Source: Agarophyton chilense (Eukaryota; Rhodophyta; Florideophyceae; Gracilariales; Gracilariaceae). From it: 64,000 nucleotides of DNA. A program made the translations under genes and the position numbers. Location: NCBI GenBank assembly GCA_030374765.1, contig JARGXX010000068.1:4216001-4280000 (forward strand), given 5' to 3'. This document shows positions 30,530 through 39,849 of this stretch, piece after piece (the first letter of the stretch is position 1; each line of letters opens with the position of its first letter). The notes beneath the pieces were generated by a model. The model was not told where the DNA came from and made no database searches. It saw only the letters and a program-made list of their open reading frames with translations.

Positions 30530-31132
30530 TCGCAAACATGCTCTCTCACCCCCTACGCCTTCTTGTGGTCGCAATCCTTTTTCCTTTTTCCTCAACTTGT
30601 GAATGATCGCTTGTAACTTTTTTTTCACTCCCCTTTATCTTGGTGCTGACATGTCTTGGCCTGTCGCTGTTTGAGTGCGAAACGGTGATTCGAGAATGAG
30701 CGTCAATTATTTTGCTCATCGCGCTCCGTCCTGTTACTCTCAATCTAATCTTCCGCCTTCCGCCACTAACACACATCGCTGCTCAGCAAGAACCGAAGCG
30801 CTCAGGCAAGTCATATAAATATACATGTAGTCCGCACCACCACCCCCACCATGAACAGCTAGGCTAGCTAGGCTTCCATAAGGTCTACAAGCACAATAAA
30901 GTACACATATAATCGTCAGAAAGAAAAGCTCTTGTTCCGAAACCAAGCGCGTGTATGAGCGTTGTCTACAAGCAAAAAAACCTGCCCCCTTGCCCCACAA
31001 CGTGTACAGGGAACGCGGACATGCGCTTGCTGACAGACATGCACGTGGCGTGGCGTTCATTTCCACGTTACAGTTGTGTAGTTGGCCACTCGGTGACGTC
31101 TCAAGTTGAGATACAGACAGATACACAGCGCC
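30530..31132. other. intergenic, no gene seen
   Basis: This is the 3' flank of the Cys-rich gene and the 5' flank of the next candidate gene. It is AT-richer than the coding parts. No supported gene. Confidence 0.5.
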
Positions 31133-31415
31133 ATGGCACGCGCGCCGCGCCCGCAGGTGCGCATGCATCGCGGTAGCAAGGTGGCGCAATTCAAACGCAT
31201 TTGGATCGACGTGCGCCGCTCCCCCCTGCGATCAACGCCGCGAGCGCGGCCGCTGCGCCAGGCACCCAGTCTTCACTCCCTACAATTCAGCGATCGAGGT
31301 GAGTGTGACAGACGCCGAGTTGACAAGGGAAACTTATCATCCGCCTTTGTCTCTGCGTTCGGCAGGTCACACAGATGACGTAGACCTCATGTCACATCGT
31401 TCACGTCCAATGTAA
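31133..31415 (+). CDS. possible small spliced gene, 71 aa, basic protein of unknown function
   Basis: An ATG in good context (GCCATGG) at 31133 opens a basic frame (MARAPRPQVRMHRGSK...). At 31299 a consensus donor (GAG|GTGAGT) appears, and a pyrimidine-rich stretch leads to an acceptor (TTCGGCAG) ending at 31365. Removing this 67-bp intron leaves 166 + 50 nt, an exact multiple of three, ending GHTDDVDLMSH... and a TAA at 31413. The donor, acceptor, tract and phase fit together, but there is no homology to support coding, and without splicing the frame also runs to 31378. Treat as a candidate. Confidence 0.35.
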
Positions 31416-31830
31416 AAAGCAACGCTACCGTTGGGGAACCGCTCGTAATCATCACATCAACTCTGAATTGACCCGTTTGTCGCACATTCCCGCTAAAGAG
31501 ATACCACCTCAAGCTCTCCGTAGATAGACGCCCCCGAATCATACGGCGCAAAAAAGCGCTGCGAATGGAGCATTTTTTCTGTGGCTCAAAAATAATTTTG
31601 CCTGGCGCCATCAACTTGGCACACACCTCATAATCATAATCATACGTGCGATCCAACGCTAACAAGGCATTGGCCGATCGCGTGTTCCTTGTGCTCTGCC
31701 GCGTTGCGCCACACATGCTGCCTTCCCCTTCTCGCGACGTTTGTTGCTCTCGGCATGTTGAACACCGTGACGTCGACGAGGGAGCATCAATGTCCAGAGC
31801 GGCCTTGATGGAAGAAGCTGGCAAGTACAA
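31387..31830 (-). other. minus-strand open frame of 147 codons downstream of the GT90 gene
   Basis: This open stretch has no ATG near its start and no recognisable domain. It overlaps the end of the 71-aa candidate on the other strand. It may be a 3' untranslated part or an unrecognised exon of the GT90 locus (its stop lies at 31998); chance is the simplest view. Confidence 0.2.
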
Positions 31831-31997
31831 GGCAATTTCTACGCAACTCCAGCCGGAATGGCAGTCTAGTATAGTAGTACAAGGATACGTCTCTTACAGG
31901 ATGCCCTTGTAGATTAGCAAGCAATTGCTCTACAGCTTCGATACGGGCGTTCATATTCTTTACAGACAACAACACAATCGTGTACAGTTGAGAGCGG

Positions 31998-33566
31998 CTA
32001 TGATTCACCATCACCATCGTGCTTTTTCCGAGGCACCTCCCAACCAGCATCGTCACCGTAGGGTTCGTATACACCATGCTTGACTTGCTTCCGCCCGCTC
32101 ACCGGATGGGGCCGGTGACAAACAAATTTGCGTTCCACCATTGGCTTGTGGCGACAGCCAAACGGCAGCGGCGAACCGTCAACATACTGAAACCATGCTG
32201 TGCTGCAACCCATAGGACCATGCCGAACTTGAGGGTTTTCCACGCATGGGTCTTGTACAGAAGCATTTGCGCTCCTGAAATCCGTGAGCAAGGCGGCGTA
32301 CTTTGGTAGAAACACGGCTAGGTATTCGAGAATGGCATCCTCTGACAGAAAGTGTCGGGAAAAGAATCTGGCGTTCTCGGCGATTTGGTGCGCGGCGCGA
32401 TCGTTCTGACGCGCCCACACAATGTGTTCAACGAGATCGCGAAACCAGCGGTCCACAGGTACGTAATGCAGCCACGGAACCAAAAGAGGTTCGTACCATT
32501 GGTACACTGCGGAGGCTTGAAAAAAGGGCACAGAACCCGAGAGCATGATCCATCGCTTTCGAGAACTGCCCAAACCGCCGTCCACGTCGAGGATGTATTT
32601 ATATCGAGTTTGTTGCTCAAGGGTCAACTCCGGCTTGGCAGTTATGTTGGCCGTGCGTTCTATATCGGAGACAGAGGTGTTGTGGCTGAGTTTGATCCAC
32701 TTGGTGACGGCGGCATCCAGCAAATGAGGATACACTGATGATATGGAGCTGACGCGCACGCGCGGGTTAAGGTGCCAGTTACGAAAGTGTTGCTTCTGAA
32801 TGCAACTGGAGACGCCACGAAATACAGCAAGGTTGTTCTTGAGGTGCCACGGAAGCATGGCATGCGCATCGAACACATAGCCGTGTCCGGTGACCTTTGC
32901 GCCGTGCTCAACGGGATCCGGGACAGGGATGTCCACAAAGTGGTGCTGCGTTCGAAATGCAAACAGCGGGAGGGCGCCAAGGTGCTGGGAGGTAGAATCG
33001 ACGGTAACACGGGGCCCATCCGAGGTGTTGATGTAAAACTCGCACTGGAGGTGTCGCAGTTCGGCGTATCTGTTCAACATGCGAGAAAGCAAGTGAAGAA
33101 AAAAGGTCAACCGAGGCAGACGATAGGTTTTCTCCCAATGGTGCTCGACGCGGTACAGAAGGCGACCATCGCCGGGGAGCCTGATGCGGGCAACGCTGTC
33201 ACGCAAGACGGGCTGCATGGAGTGCAGCAACGCGAGCGGGATGGGTGCGGGGGGGGAGTGGGGCGTTGGGGCGGACCACGGGGCTAGATACTCATCTGCC
33301 AGGGCGTGGAACAGTGCGCGACGAGGGAGAGTTGTGATTGCTGTGTTGACATGGCGGATGGTTTGACAGCCGAGTTTCTGCCAGACGCGAGGAAGCGCAG
33401 GATGGGGTGCGACGGGAGGGTGTGCGGGACGGGGGTTGGGGGGGTGGATGGAAGGCGAGTGGCGGGAGACAATGGCGAAAACAAGGGCGGCGACTACGAC
33501 GAGAGGAAAGAAGTGGCGCCGCAGCGTACGGAAGAGATGTGGGGCGCATTTGATGGGGGCGATCAT
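31998..33566 (-). CDS. GT90 (CAP10/POGLUT-like) glycosyltransferase, type II membrane protein (522 aa)
   Basis: The ATG at 33566 starts MIAPIKCAPHLFRTLRRHFF, followed by a signal anchor (PLVVVAALVFAIV, about residues 20-35), as in Golgi/ER type II enzymes. The remainder is the CAP10 family domain: FYINTSDGPR near residue 182, VFRGVSS near 249, a NPRVRVSSISSVYPHLLDAA stretch near 270, and the diagnostic RYKYILDVDGGLGSSRKRWIMLSG (about 318-345), then VPFFQAS, EPLLVPWLHYVPV and a terminal helix. GT90 enzymes add xylose or glucose to glycoproteins or polysaccharides from UDP-sugars. The usual domain is present in full, in one exon. The acceptor in this organism is unknown; wall polysaccharide or glycoprotein is inference. 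It is divergent from the proline-tract protein gene across 1 kb of repeats. Confidence 0.88.
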   Translation of the reverse strand: MIAPIKCAPHLFRTLRRHFFPLVVVAALVFAIVSRHSPSIHPPNPRPAHPPVAPHPALPRVWQKLGCQTIRHVNTAITTLPRRALFHALADEYLAPWSAPTPHSPPAPIPLALLHSMQPVLRDSVARIRLPGDGRLLYRVEHHWEKTYRLPRLTFFLHLLSRMLNRYAELRHLQCEFYINTSDGPRVTVDSTSQHLGALPLFAFRTQHHFVDIPVPDPVEHGAKVTGHGYVFDAHAMLPWHLKNNLAVFRGVSSCIQKQHFRNWHLNPRVRVSSISSVYPHLLDAAVTKWIKLSHNTSVSDIERTANITAKPELTLEQQTRYKYILDVDGGLGSSRKRWIMLSGSVPFFQASAVYQWYEPLLVPWLHYVPVDRWFRDLVEHIVWARQNDRAAHQIAENARFFSRHFLSEDAILEYLAVFLPKYAALLTDFRSANASVQDPCVENPQVRHGPMGCSTAWFQYVDGSPLPFGCRHKPMVERKFVCHRPHPVSGRKQVKHGVYEPYGDDAGWEVPRKKHDGDGES

Positions 33567-33790
33567 GTTGACGAGCTTTTAAGCGGGCGACGAGGGCGCA
33601 AAAGGCGGAAGCGCGTGGCGGCGTACGCCATTGTGCGGACAGGCGTGGGTGTGCCTGTGCTGAGTAAAGTTACATTTGCGGAGAAGGACGCATTGCGCGC
33701 GCGCGCGCGCGCGGCTGAGAGGGGGCCGGGCTGGCTGCGCGGGGGACTGCGAGGCGCGCAGGGGGGGGCCGGGCGTGGACGGACACACAG

Positions 33791-34006
33791 GTGTGTGACG
33801 TTGCGCAGGTGTGCGACGTTGCGCAGGTGTGCGACGTTGCGCGGGTGTGCGACGTTGCGCAGGTGTGCGACGTTGCGCGGGTGTGCGACGTTGCGCAGGT
33901 GTGCGACGTTGCGCGGGTGTGCGACGTTGCGCAGGTGTGCGACGTTGCGCGGGTGTGCGACGTTGCGCAGGTGTGCGACGTTGCGCGGGTGTGCGACGTT
34001 GCGCAG
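33791..34006 (+). repeat. 18-bp minisatellite, 12 copies, with 36-bp alternation
   Basis: Twelve head-to-tail copies of GTGTGCGACGTTGCGCAG occupy 216 bp. From the second copy on, the units end alternately in CAG and CGG, so the real period is 36 bp. The first unit has one change (GTGTGTGACG). All three plus-strand frames stay open across it because 18 is a multiple of three. Confidence 0.95.
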
Positions 34007-34057
34007 GTGTACAGGTGGGGCGCGTGTGGCAGGCGGCGCTGCGGATGATAGATGGGG

Positions 34058-34092
<35 letters not shown>

Positions 34093-34292
34093 CGACCGAA
34101 CGTTATTAGTGCGAGAGCGAGTGTGAGTGAGAGTGTGACGCATTACACGAGCAGCGATGGTGGAAGCGACGGTGTACGTTTTGCGGCGACGACATACAAA
34201 AGGCGTCACCGCGCGCTGTCGGCACGCAAACGGAAAAAGCAACGGCGCACGCGCCCGCGAGCAGCTGCGACCAACGCACGGCAACGCGTGCG

Positions 34293-34347
34293 ATACGCAT
34301 TCGATACGCATTCGATACGCATTCGATACGCATTCGATACGCATTCC
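34293..34347 (+). repeat. 11-bp tandem repeat, 5 copies
   Basis: Five copies of GATACGCATTC run head to tail without change, in the promoter-side region of the downstream gene. Confidence 0.9.
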
Positions 34348-34511
34348 GTGCGTGCCGTCGCCACGCCACGCGCCACGCAAAGCGCCGCCTGCGGACGGCG
34401 TGCCAATCTGCGCGATATGCGCCGCGCGCGTGCGCTCACGCTGCGTCACGCTGCGTCACGCCGCCGTCCGGCCGGCGTCACGCGGCGCTGCCGCCCGCTC
34501 CCGCCGCCGCC

Positions 34512-34520
34512 ACCATAAAG
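34512..34520 (+). promoter_or_regulatory. TATA-like element of the proline-tract gene
   Basis: The sequence ACCATAAAGGG lies about 100 bp upstream of the chosen start at 34616, a reasonable position for a core promoter element. This supports placing the start at 34616 and not at the earlier in-frame ATG at 34157. Confidence 0.35.
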
Positions 34521-34615
34521 GGGCGCGCCAGCGCTGCACTGGCCTCGTCTCGAGACCGACCAGCCCCACAATTAGTCGTGTTTTTTCTTTCCTTCTTGAG
34601 AGCGCGTTTCGAACA

Positions 34616-34632
34616 ATGCAGCACCAGTTTTC

Positions 34633-34686
<54 letters not shown>

Positions 34687-35410
34687 GTCTCGGCGCAGCA
34701 GACGAACGACCATCATGCAGCGCGTCACCAACCTGTTCGCGAAGCGACTCGCGCCGTCGGCCAAGCGCGCCGCCGACCAGAGTCTCACGCCTTCGGACGC
34801 GCCCAGCACACCCAAACAACACACGCCCCAACACGCGCGCAGCAACCCCGCTCTCTCACAGCTGTCGTCGCTCTCCACGTCGCCGCTGTCAGCGTCGCCG
34901 CAGAGCGTCTCGCCGCGCTCCGCGAGCACTCGCGCCCCCGACCGAACCGGCGTGCAGCGTGGCGTGGCCGCGCCGCCACGCGCCACGCGCCGTTTTTCGG
35001 ACAAGTTCTCGCGCCGATCGTTCTCGCGACTGGAGTTTGCGCCGCGACGGGGGCGGCGCGATGCGGGGCGCGCACGCTCCGTGCTGGGGTGCGAGTGTGA
35101 GGCGGCGCATGAGCGTGACGCATTGTCCACGCGACTGGGCGAACTGGCCATGACTGAGATGGAGAACGACAACTTGCGCGCGCAGGTGGACGATTTGCAG
35201 CGCGCCGTGGAGAGCGTGAGGAGGCAGGCGCAGGATGAGGTGGACACTTTGGTGTTGGAGATGCACGTGTTGCGGAAGAGGTACACGTTTGAGCACGGTG
35301 AACACTTTGAGTATTCTGACGACGACCACGATGTGCTGCACGATGAGCACACGATGGGCAGCCTGCGTCTGGGAGAGGGGGCGCTACACTCGTCGGACAT
35401 ACGATGGTAG
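34616..35410 (+). CDS. proline-tract, Ser-rich coiled-coil protein of unknown function (264 aa)
   Basis: The ATG at 34616 has A at -3 (ACAATGC) and gives MQHQFSS, then 17 consecutive Pro encoded by CCG repeats (34637-34687). Residues about 30-60 are basic (MQRVTNLFAKRLAPSAKR). Residues 60-115 are Ser/Pro-rich with many SP sites, then an Arg-rich stretch. A coiled coil follows at about residues 160-223 (RDALSTRLGELAMTEMENDNLRAQ and on), with a His/Asp-rich acidic tail. The SP sites suggest a phosphorylated adaptor; the function is unknown. It is intronless and converges on the NADH dehydrogenase gene, with only about 130 bp between the stops. The frame is also open upstream to an ATG at 34157, but that part runs through tandem repeats. 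Confidence 0.65.
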
Positions 35411-35543
35411 CGCGCTCAATGCGGCGCCCACAATCTGTTGCAACCTCTCTCACACCACCCACCATTTGTACACTAAACTACCACCACAAGTCGCTCAAAA
35501 GTGGCAACGTGCACACGCGATGACAATCTCGCGCCCGAAGCGC

Positions 35544-37377
35544 TCAGAAGCGCGAAACGTCGCGCCCGTACACGCGACTTTTGAAATAGTCGAACAGCAC
35601 CAACACGCGGTTTCGAATGTCCACCTGCTTGACGGCGTACACGCTGCGCCACAGCACGTACGCAATGCGCCCGCCAATCTTCACGTTCTTGTTCGGCGTC
35701 GCCTCCACCTGCACCACTGTGCATGTGTCAGTTAGTAATGATGCAATCGTCGTAGCGTCGTAGCGTCGTAGCGTCGTAGCGTCGTAGCGTCGCGTCTTCG
35801 TGGGGCGCGCACGTACCGGCACGGTCGTTTCCGAGGTAAGCCATGATTCCCAACGACAGGAAACTGAACGGTCGTACCGCCTTGCCGCCCGAGTCGCGCA
35901 GCACGGGCAGCGCCTCCTCGTTCTCGAAGCTGTTCGCCTCGGCCTTGGTAAGCAGCCCTGTTCAACCGCTCAACGCGCAATCGCCCACGCTACCTAGTCA
36001 GAACCTGTGCGCAACCTCAACAAAAAAACACTCCAACCCAAATCAATACTTACTCGCAAGAAACGCCCCTTGCTGCCCGGCAACCTGCGCCGTGCTCGGC
36101 AACGCACCGTCCACAAGCTGCGCGCAATCGCCCATGCCAAACACGTTTCTCAGTCCGATCACGCGCAGCCACGCATCCACAGGCAGCTTGTTCCGCCGCG
36201 CAACGCCCAAGTCGCCACGCTCGTCCAACTTGCCCATCAGCTTGTTCACAATGGGTCTGGTGCCGTTGCCGGCCGCCCACACCAGCAAGCCGTACCGAAT
36301 CACGCTGCCGTCCTGCAGCACCACCTGCTCATCCGTCACATCAGTCACTCGCGCCCCAAACTGCACATCCACTCGACCCGAGAACGACTTCAACGCCGTC
36401 TGCTGCAACGAGCTTTCGAATTGCGTCAGCAGCGATTTGCCCGACTGCAACAGAGACACGCGAATGCACGACACCAGTTTTTTCCCGTACCGAGGCGCAA
36501 GGTCCTTTTGCACAAAGTCCGATAGCTCCCCAGCAAACTCGCACCCAGTGGGGCCACCGCCCACCACCACTATGTGCAGCAAATCTGTCCTCTGCTGTTC
36601 GGTCCACGTGGGCAGTGCCGCCTTCTCCAGCGAGTCTAGAATCTTGTTTCGCAGCCGTCTGCCATCTGAAATCTCTTTGAGAAAGTACCCGTACTTTCTG
36701 GCCCCTTCCACCCCAAACGTCGTCGTCGTCTCCCCTACGGCCACCACAAGCACGTCGTACGGCACGTCGAAACAAACGGCGTTTGGCGACGGCTTTCCCT
36801 CTCGCTGCCCCTGCACGCACTTGACCAGCTGCTTTTCCACGTCCACATCGACGGCGTACGCCTCGTAATAGTCGATGTACGGATTGGCCTTTCGAATGGG
36901 CTCGACGATGGAGCGAAACTCAACGGTGCCCACAGCAGAAGCCGTCAGCAGCGGCGTGAAGAAGAAAAAGTTCCTCGGCGACACCACGGTAACGCTGCGC
37001 AACTGCGTGTCATCCACAACCTTGACGAAGGAGTGTGCAGCCCAACCGGTGCCGAGCACGACCACGCGCGGTCCCTGCGGCGGTGTCTGTCGCGACTTTC
37101 TGGAAAACAAGCGCGCATAGTGAATTCGCGCATCCACCAACGTGTCGGCCAAGCGGTCCAGCACAACCTGCGCGTTTCCGGGGCGCGGCGGCACGGCCAC
37201 GCGCGCCCTTGGCGCGCGTGGCTGCGGCACTGACGCCGGCGACTGCACCGGCGGCGGCTCAGCGCTGGCGCGCGCAGCGCGTCGCCGAGACTGAGTGAGG
37301 CGCACTGCCACGGGCGCTCGCCACGCGGCGCCCAGCGCCTGCGGCGCGACGAAGGCGCTCCTCCGACTGTCGGGCAT
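35544..37377 (-). CDS. type II NAD(P)H:quinone oxidoreductase, three exons (545 aa)
   Basis: Exons 37377-36054, 35957-35817 and 35716-35544 join in phase (1324 + 141 + 173 nt). Introns are 96 and 100 bp with GTAAGT and GTACGT donors and CAG acceptors. The start is the first in-frame ATG (MPDSRRSAFV); residues 1-95 are Arg/Pro/Ala-rich, like an organelle transit peptide. Two nucleotide-binding folds are clear: VVVLGTGWAAHSF near 106 (FAD) and HIVVVGGGPTGCEFAGEL near 272 (NAD(P)H). Further blocks are NVFGMGDCAQ near 415, and LGIMAYLGNDRAV and VYGRDVSRF at the C-terminus, the membrane-attaching end of NDH-2 enzymes. The enzyme is a single-subunit, non-proton-pumping dehydrogenase passing electrons to quinone on a mitochondrial or plastid membrane. 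Without splicing the C-terminal third would be lost. I see no EF-hand. Confidence 0.92.
35751..35790 (+). repeat. 8-bp tandem repeat in intron 2 of the NADH dehydrogenase gene
   Basis: Five perfect copies of CGTAGCGT fill 40 of the 100 bp of intron 2 (35717-35816), in antisense to the gene. The length of this intron may therefore vary between individuals. Confidence 0.9.
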
Positions 37378-37505
37378 GGCGTCGTTGCGACTGCTGCAAT
37401 AGCGGCGGCTGGCGGCGGCGGCGGCGAGGTGCAATCATGCACGCTGTTGCCCCCAACCTCAGCTCACGCGCACCGTGTGGAAGCAACATGCTTTATCGCA
37501 CAGTA

Positions 37506-37737
37506 GGAGTGCTGATATCTGAGCGGTCCTTGGTTATCACACTCGTTTGAGTGTGATATCAAATCGGGCCTTTTTTCGTGCGATGAGCGCGTTATATCCA
37601 AAACCTCGTGCGGTAACGGGTCACTCGACAGCAAAATCGGTCCCGAGCCGTACCCTTGTGTGACTGTTTGAGCATATGAATAAAGGCCCGATTTCATATC
37701 TCACTCAAAAAGTGTGATATCAAAGCACCGCTCAGAT
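37506..37737. repeat. foldback MITE with about 65-bp inverted arms
   Basis: The left arm (about 37508-37573; CTGATATCTGAGCGG ... ATCAAATCGGGCC) and the right arm (about 37683-37735; GGCCCGATTTCATATC ... CCGCTCAGATATATCACC) are inverted copies. Each arm also contains a smaller palindrome built on ATCACACT/AGTGTGAT. The outer end reads close to CAGTGGTGATAT, like the ends of Tc1/mariner-pogo elements, next to TA-containing flanks, but a clean TA duplication is not visible. It does not code. Confidence 0.75.
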
Positions 37738-38666
37738 ATATCACCACTGTTATTAAAAGTTACAGAGTATCTGTCTGCAAGCGTCAACGATCCCCGTTGT
37801 ACAACGGCACGCATGGCCACGTGTGATGCTACGTTCCTCGACGCATGCGCAATACTTGTCCCCCTCACCGACAAGAATTCGGATTTATAGACACAACACT
37901 TGCCATCACTGGGGGTCTTGACGAAAAGTGCTGTAGCAGTCTATCCCTTACTCTTGCACACAAAGTGATAGCTTTGACAAGAGTCGGCAAAGAAATGCCG
38001 CCAAGTTGGGAGTGCCGCTCCCCGTTTGGATAGAACACCCCTACGAATAATGGAGTGCCTCAAACATGTTTGAACAAACCTGCCTGCCGCCGTACTGTTT
38101 GCGCTGACGGCGCGCTGTGCACAGGTTCGCCAGTGGAAGACCGGTCTAAAAATGCCAGCAGCAGTGGCGCATGTGGCAAGGGTTGTGGCAATGCCTTAGG
38201 TCCAATGAACGAATGGCGACGCATGCGACAGAGCAAACAGAATCCAGCGTTGCGCTGAATCTCATCTTCGTCCCATAACAACTTCGCAGACACCCCACCG
38301 ATAACATTAACCGTAATGTTACAACTGTGCGCTACTGCTACAGCGTAGACATTCTAAAGCCCATTATAGGTCATACTTCCAAAAACATATCACGTCAAAC
38401 TATCATGAACAACAAACACATACAAATGCGCTTCACAGTTCCTATTCGACCCACAGGCTTCTTTTAACACCTTGATAAAACAGCTCAAAAGTCTATTGGA
38501 CGCCGAGTAGCCGTTGATGGTCATCATAAAGCGGAACAGACCGCTACCTTGGTCACCATCAACGAATTCGCGAGGTATGTAGCAGTTCACACAAATTCTC
38601 TGACAGCGATTTCTACTACAATCTTGACGCATGCAAACTAGAGGTACGAAACCGTCCGCCACAGCC
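37738..38666. other. intergenic region with a degenerate repeat
   Basis: This lies between the MITE and the protease gene. It contains copy Y of the dispersed repeat (about 38130-38350). 38390-38666 on the minus strand continues an open frame whose product has eight cysteines (CMRQDCSRNRCQRICVNC and on) and could be an alternative 3' exon of the protease gene. Nothing else is supported. Confidence 0.4.
38130..38350 (+). repeat. degenerate dispersed repeat, copy Y
   Basis: It matches 19663-19930 in order: CCTTAGGTCCA near 38195, CCAGCGTTGCGCTG near 38243, CTTCGTCC near 38267 and ATAACATTAACCGTAATG near 38301. The palindrome TAACATTA-4 nt-TAATGTTA is kept (38302-38321). Copy Y sits in the same strand orientation as copy X. 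Confidence 0.5.
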
Positions 38667-39771
38667 CTACCGCCCTTGTTCTTGTCGTTTTTCTTCGGGT
38701 GTACGTATCCCTCCTTTTTTCTTTGCTCCAATCCTACTATGATCATGTGAACGTGAGTTTCGAACTTGTACATCATCAGATTGTCGTTCCGCACTGGAAT
38801 TCATTTTGCGAAAGTCGCTGTCAAATCGCCCGTCAACCACTTTCGCAATCGCCACTTCATACCTTGACAGTCGAGAATACCATGCGACCCCGCCGACCTC
38901 CGCACATCCACCTGTTGAGAAACTTGTGCTAGCAAACTGGACTATGGTCTTGTTTTTGTTCTCGTAGAACAATGGTCCTCCACTGTCACCATCTGCTCAT
39001 CCACCGAGATGAATGAATTGCGTTTGAATTAGAAGACAAGGAAATTTATGGTCAGTTCAATTTCGCATTTCTTCCGCTCTTGTGCTTCAGTTTCGGATCT
39101 TACGTACAGCAGGTATCCGTTACACCCCTTCGCGGAAACCCAATGGAGGTGGCACAAATTTGTACTTCTTCGTCAAGAACTTCTTGAATACTCCATGTTT
39201 CACGTTCAAAGCATGAATCGAAGGCCTGTGTCACCACTCGGGTTTGCATCGCTTTCAAGGCTGGTGTACCAGCTTCATCCACGGACCCGTATCCAACAGC
39301 TGTGACAACGCTGCCGTTTTCGGGCGCAGTGCCAATTTTGACCGGATAGTAGTCTTCTGTCGCGATTGGATCCTGTAGTTTTAGCAGCGCAACGTCATTC
39401 CGAAAGTCATTGAGTTCTGTCTGAAAACGCTTGTGTAAGTAGATGTTGTCCAAATAGTACTTGCGAGCAGATTTCTCTGGGGTTGTCTTATTGGAGCCTA
39501 TATAAACAAAAGTCTTCGTCTTGTCGGCATCACCTCGAGTTCCGTACACGTCCACGCAATGAGCCGCGGTTAAAACCCATCGCTCTCCAATGACTGTTCC
39601 TGTGCATGAATAGTAAAACTCGTCAAATGTTATTATTTGGATATACGCCAAGTGCCGAACAAAACTAGAAAACGCAGCACGTCCACCGACCACGCGCTTC
39701 ACATTTGTACAATCTGTCCTTCGAAAAAAAAATACTGTCGCGAGTGCGACTATCCACCATGTTCGCCTCAT
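38667..39771 (-). CDS. secreted trypsin-like serine protease, two exons (329 aa)
   Basis: Exons 39771-39108 and 38992-38667 flank a 115-bp intron (donor GTACGT, acceptor GAGCAG); 664 + 326 nt keep the frame. The chosen start, MRRTWWIVALATVFFF, gives a signal peptide; an in-frame ATG at 39849 would add 26 residues and bury it. The mature end is VVGGRAAF (about residue 27), as in S1 zymogens. The triad is complete: His in LTAAHC near 71, Asp in NDVALLKL near 127 and Ser in GDSGGP at 225. The intron ends immediately before the GDSGGP coding region. Trypsin-like features continue to about residue 270 (GGCAEVGGVAWYSRLSRYE); the last 60 residues are a polar Lys/Arg-rich tail. An alternative Cys-rich 3' exon (38390-38666) is possible. 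Codon use is AT-richer than in the island genes. Confidence 0.88.
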
Positions 39772-39849
39772 CACCGATGACGACTGGCGAACCCTTGAGA
39801 GAAAAAAGCTCCTTGGAAACCGTACAAGCATTTGTGTACTACCATCCAT

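Larger units (their letters stand above)
33567..34615. other. repeat-rich divergent intergenic region
   Basis: This 1-kb spacer lies between two divergent genes and is crowded with simple repeats: a GC dinucleotide run (about 33695-33712), the 18-bp minisatellite (33791-34006), an AG run (about 34060-34089), an 11-bp repeat (34293-34347) and short CTGCGTCACG repeats near 34440-34470. It must hold both promoters. A frame upstream of the next gene is open back to an ATG at 34157, but it runs through these repeats and is not supported as coding. Confidence 0.6.

Noticed and set aside
33791-34006. CRISPR-like array
   Set aside because: The units are directly adjacent, with no spacers; it is a minisatellite in a eukaryotic genome.
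33306-34109. Plus-strand frames of up to 267 codons through the minisatellite (VCDVAQ and CATLRR repeats)
   Set aside because: An 18-bp repeat keeps all frames open. The peptides are pure repeat translations and overlap the start of the GT90 gene on the other strand.
34157-34615. N-terminal extension of the proline-tract protein from the ATG at 34157
   Set aside because: The added 153 codons cross the 11-bp repeat array and a TATA-like site and have no protein-like character, while the ATG at 34616 has a good context.
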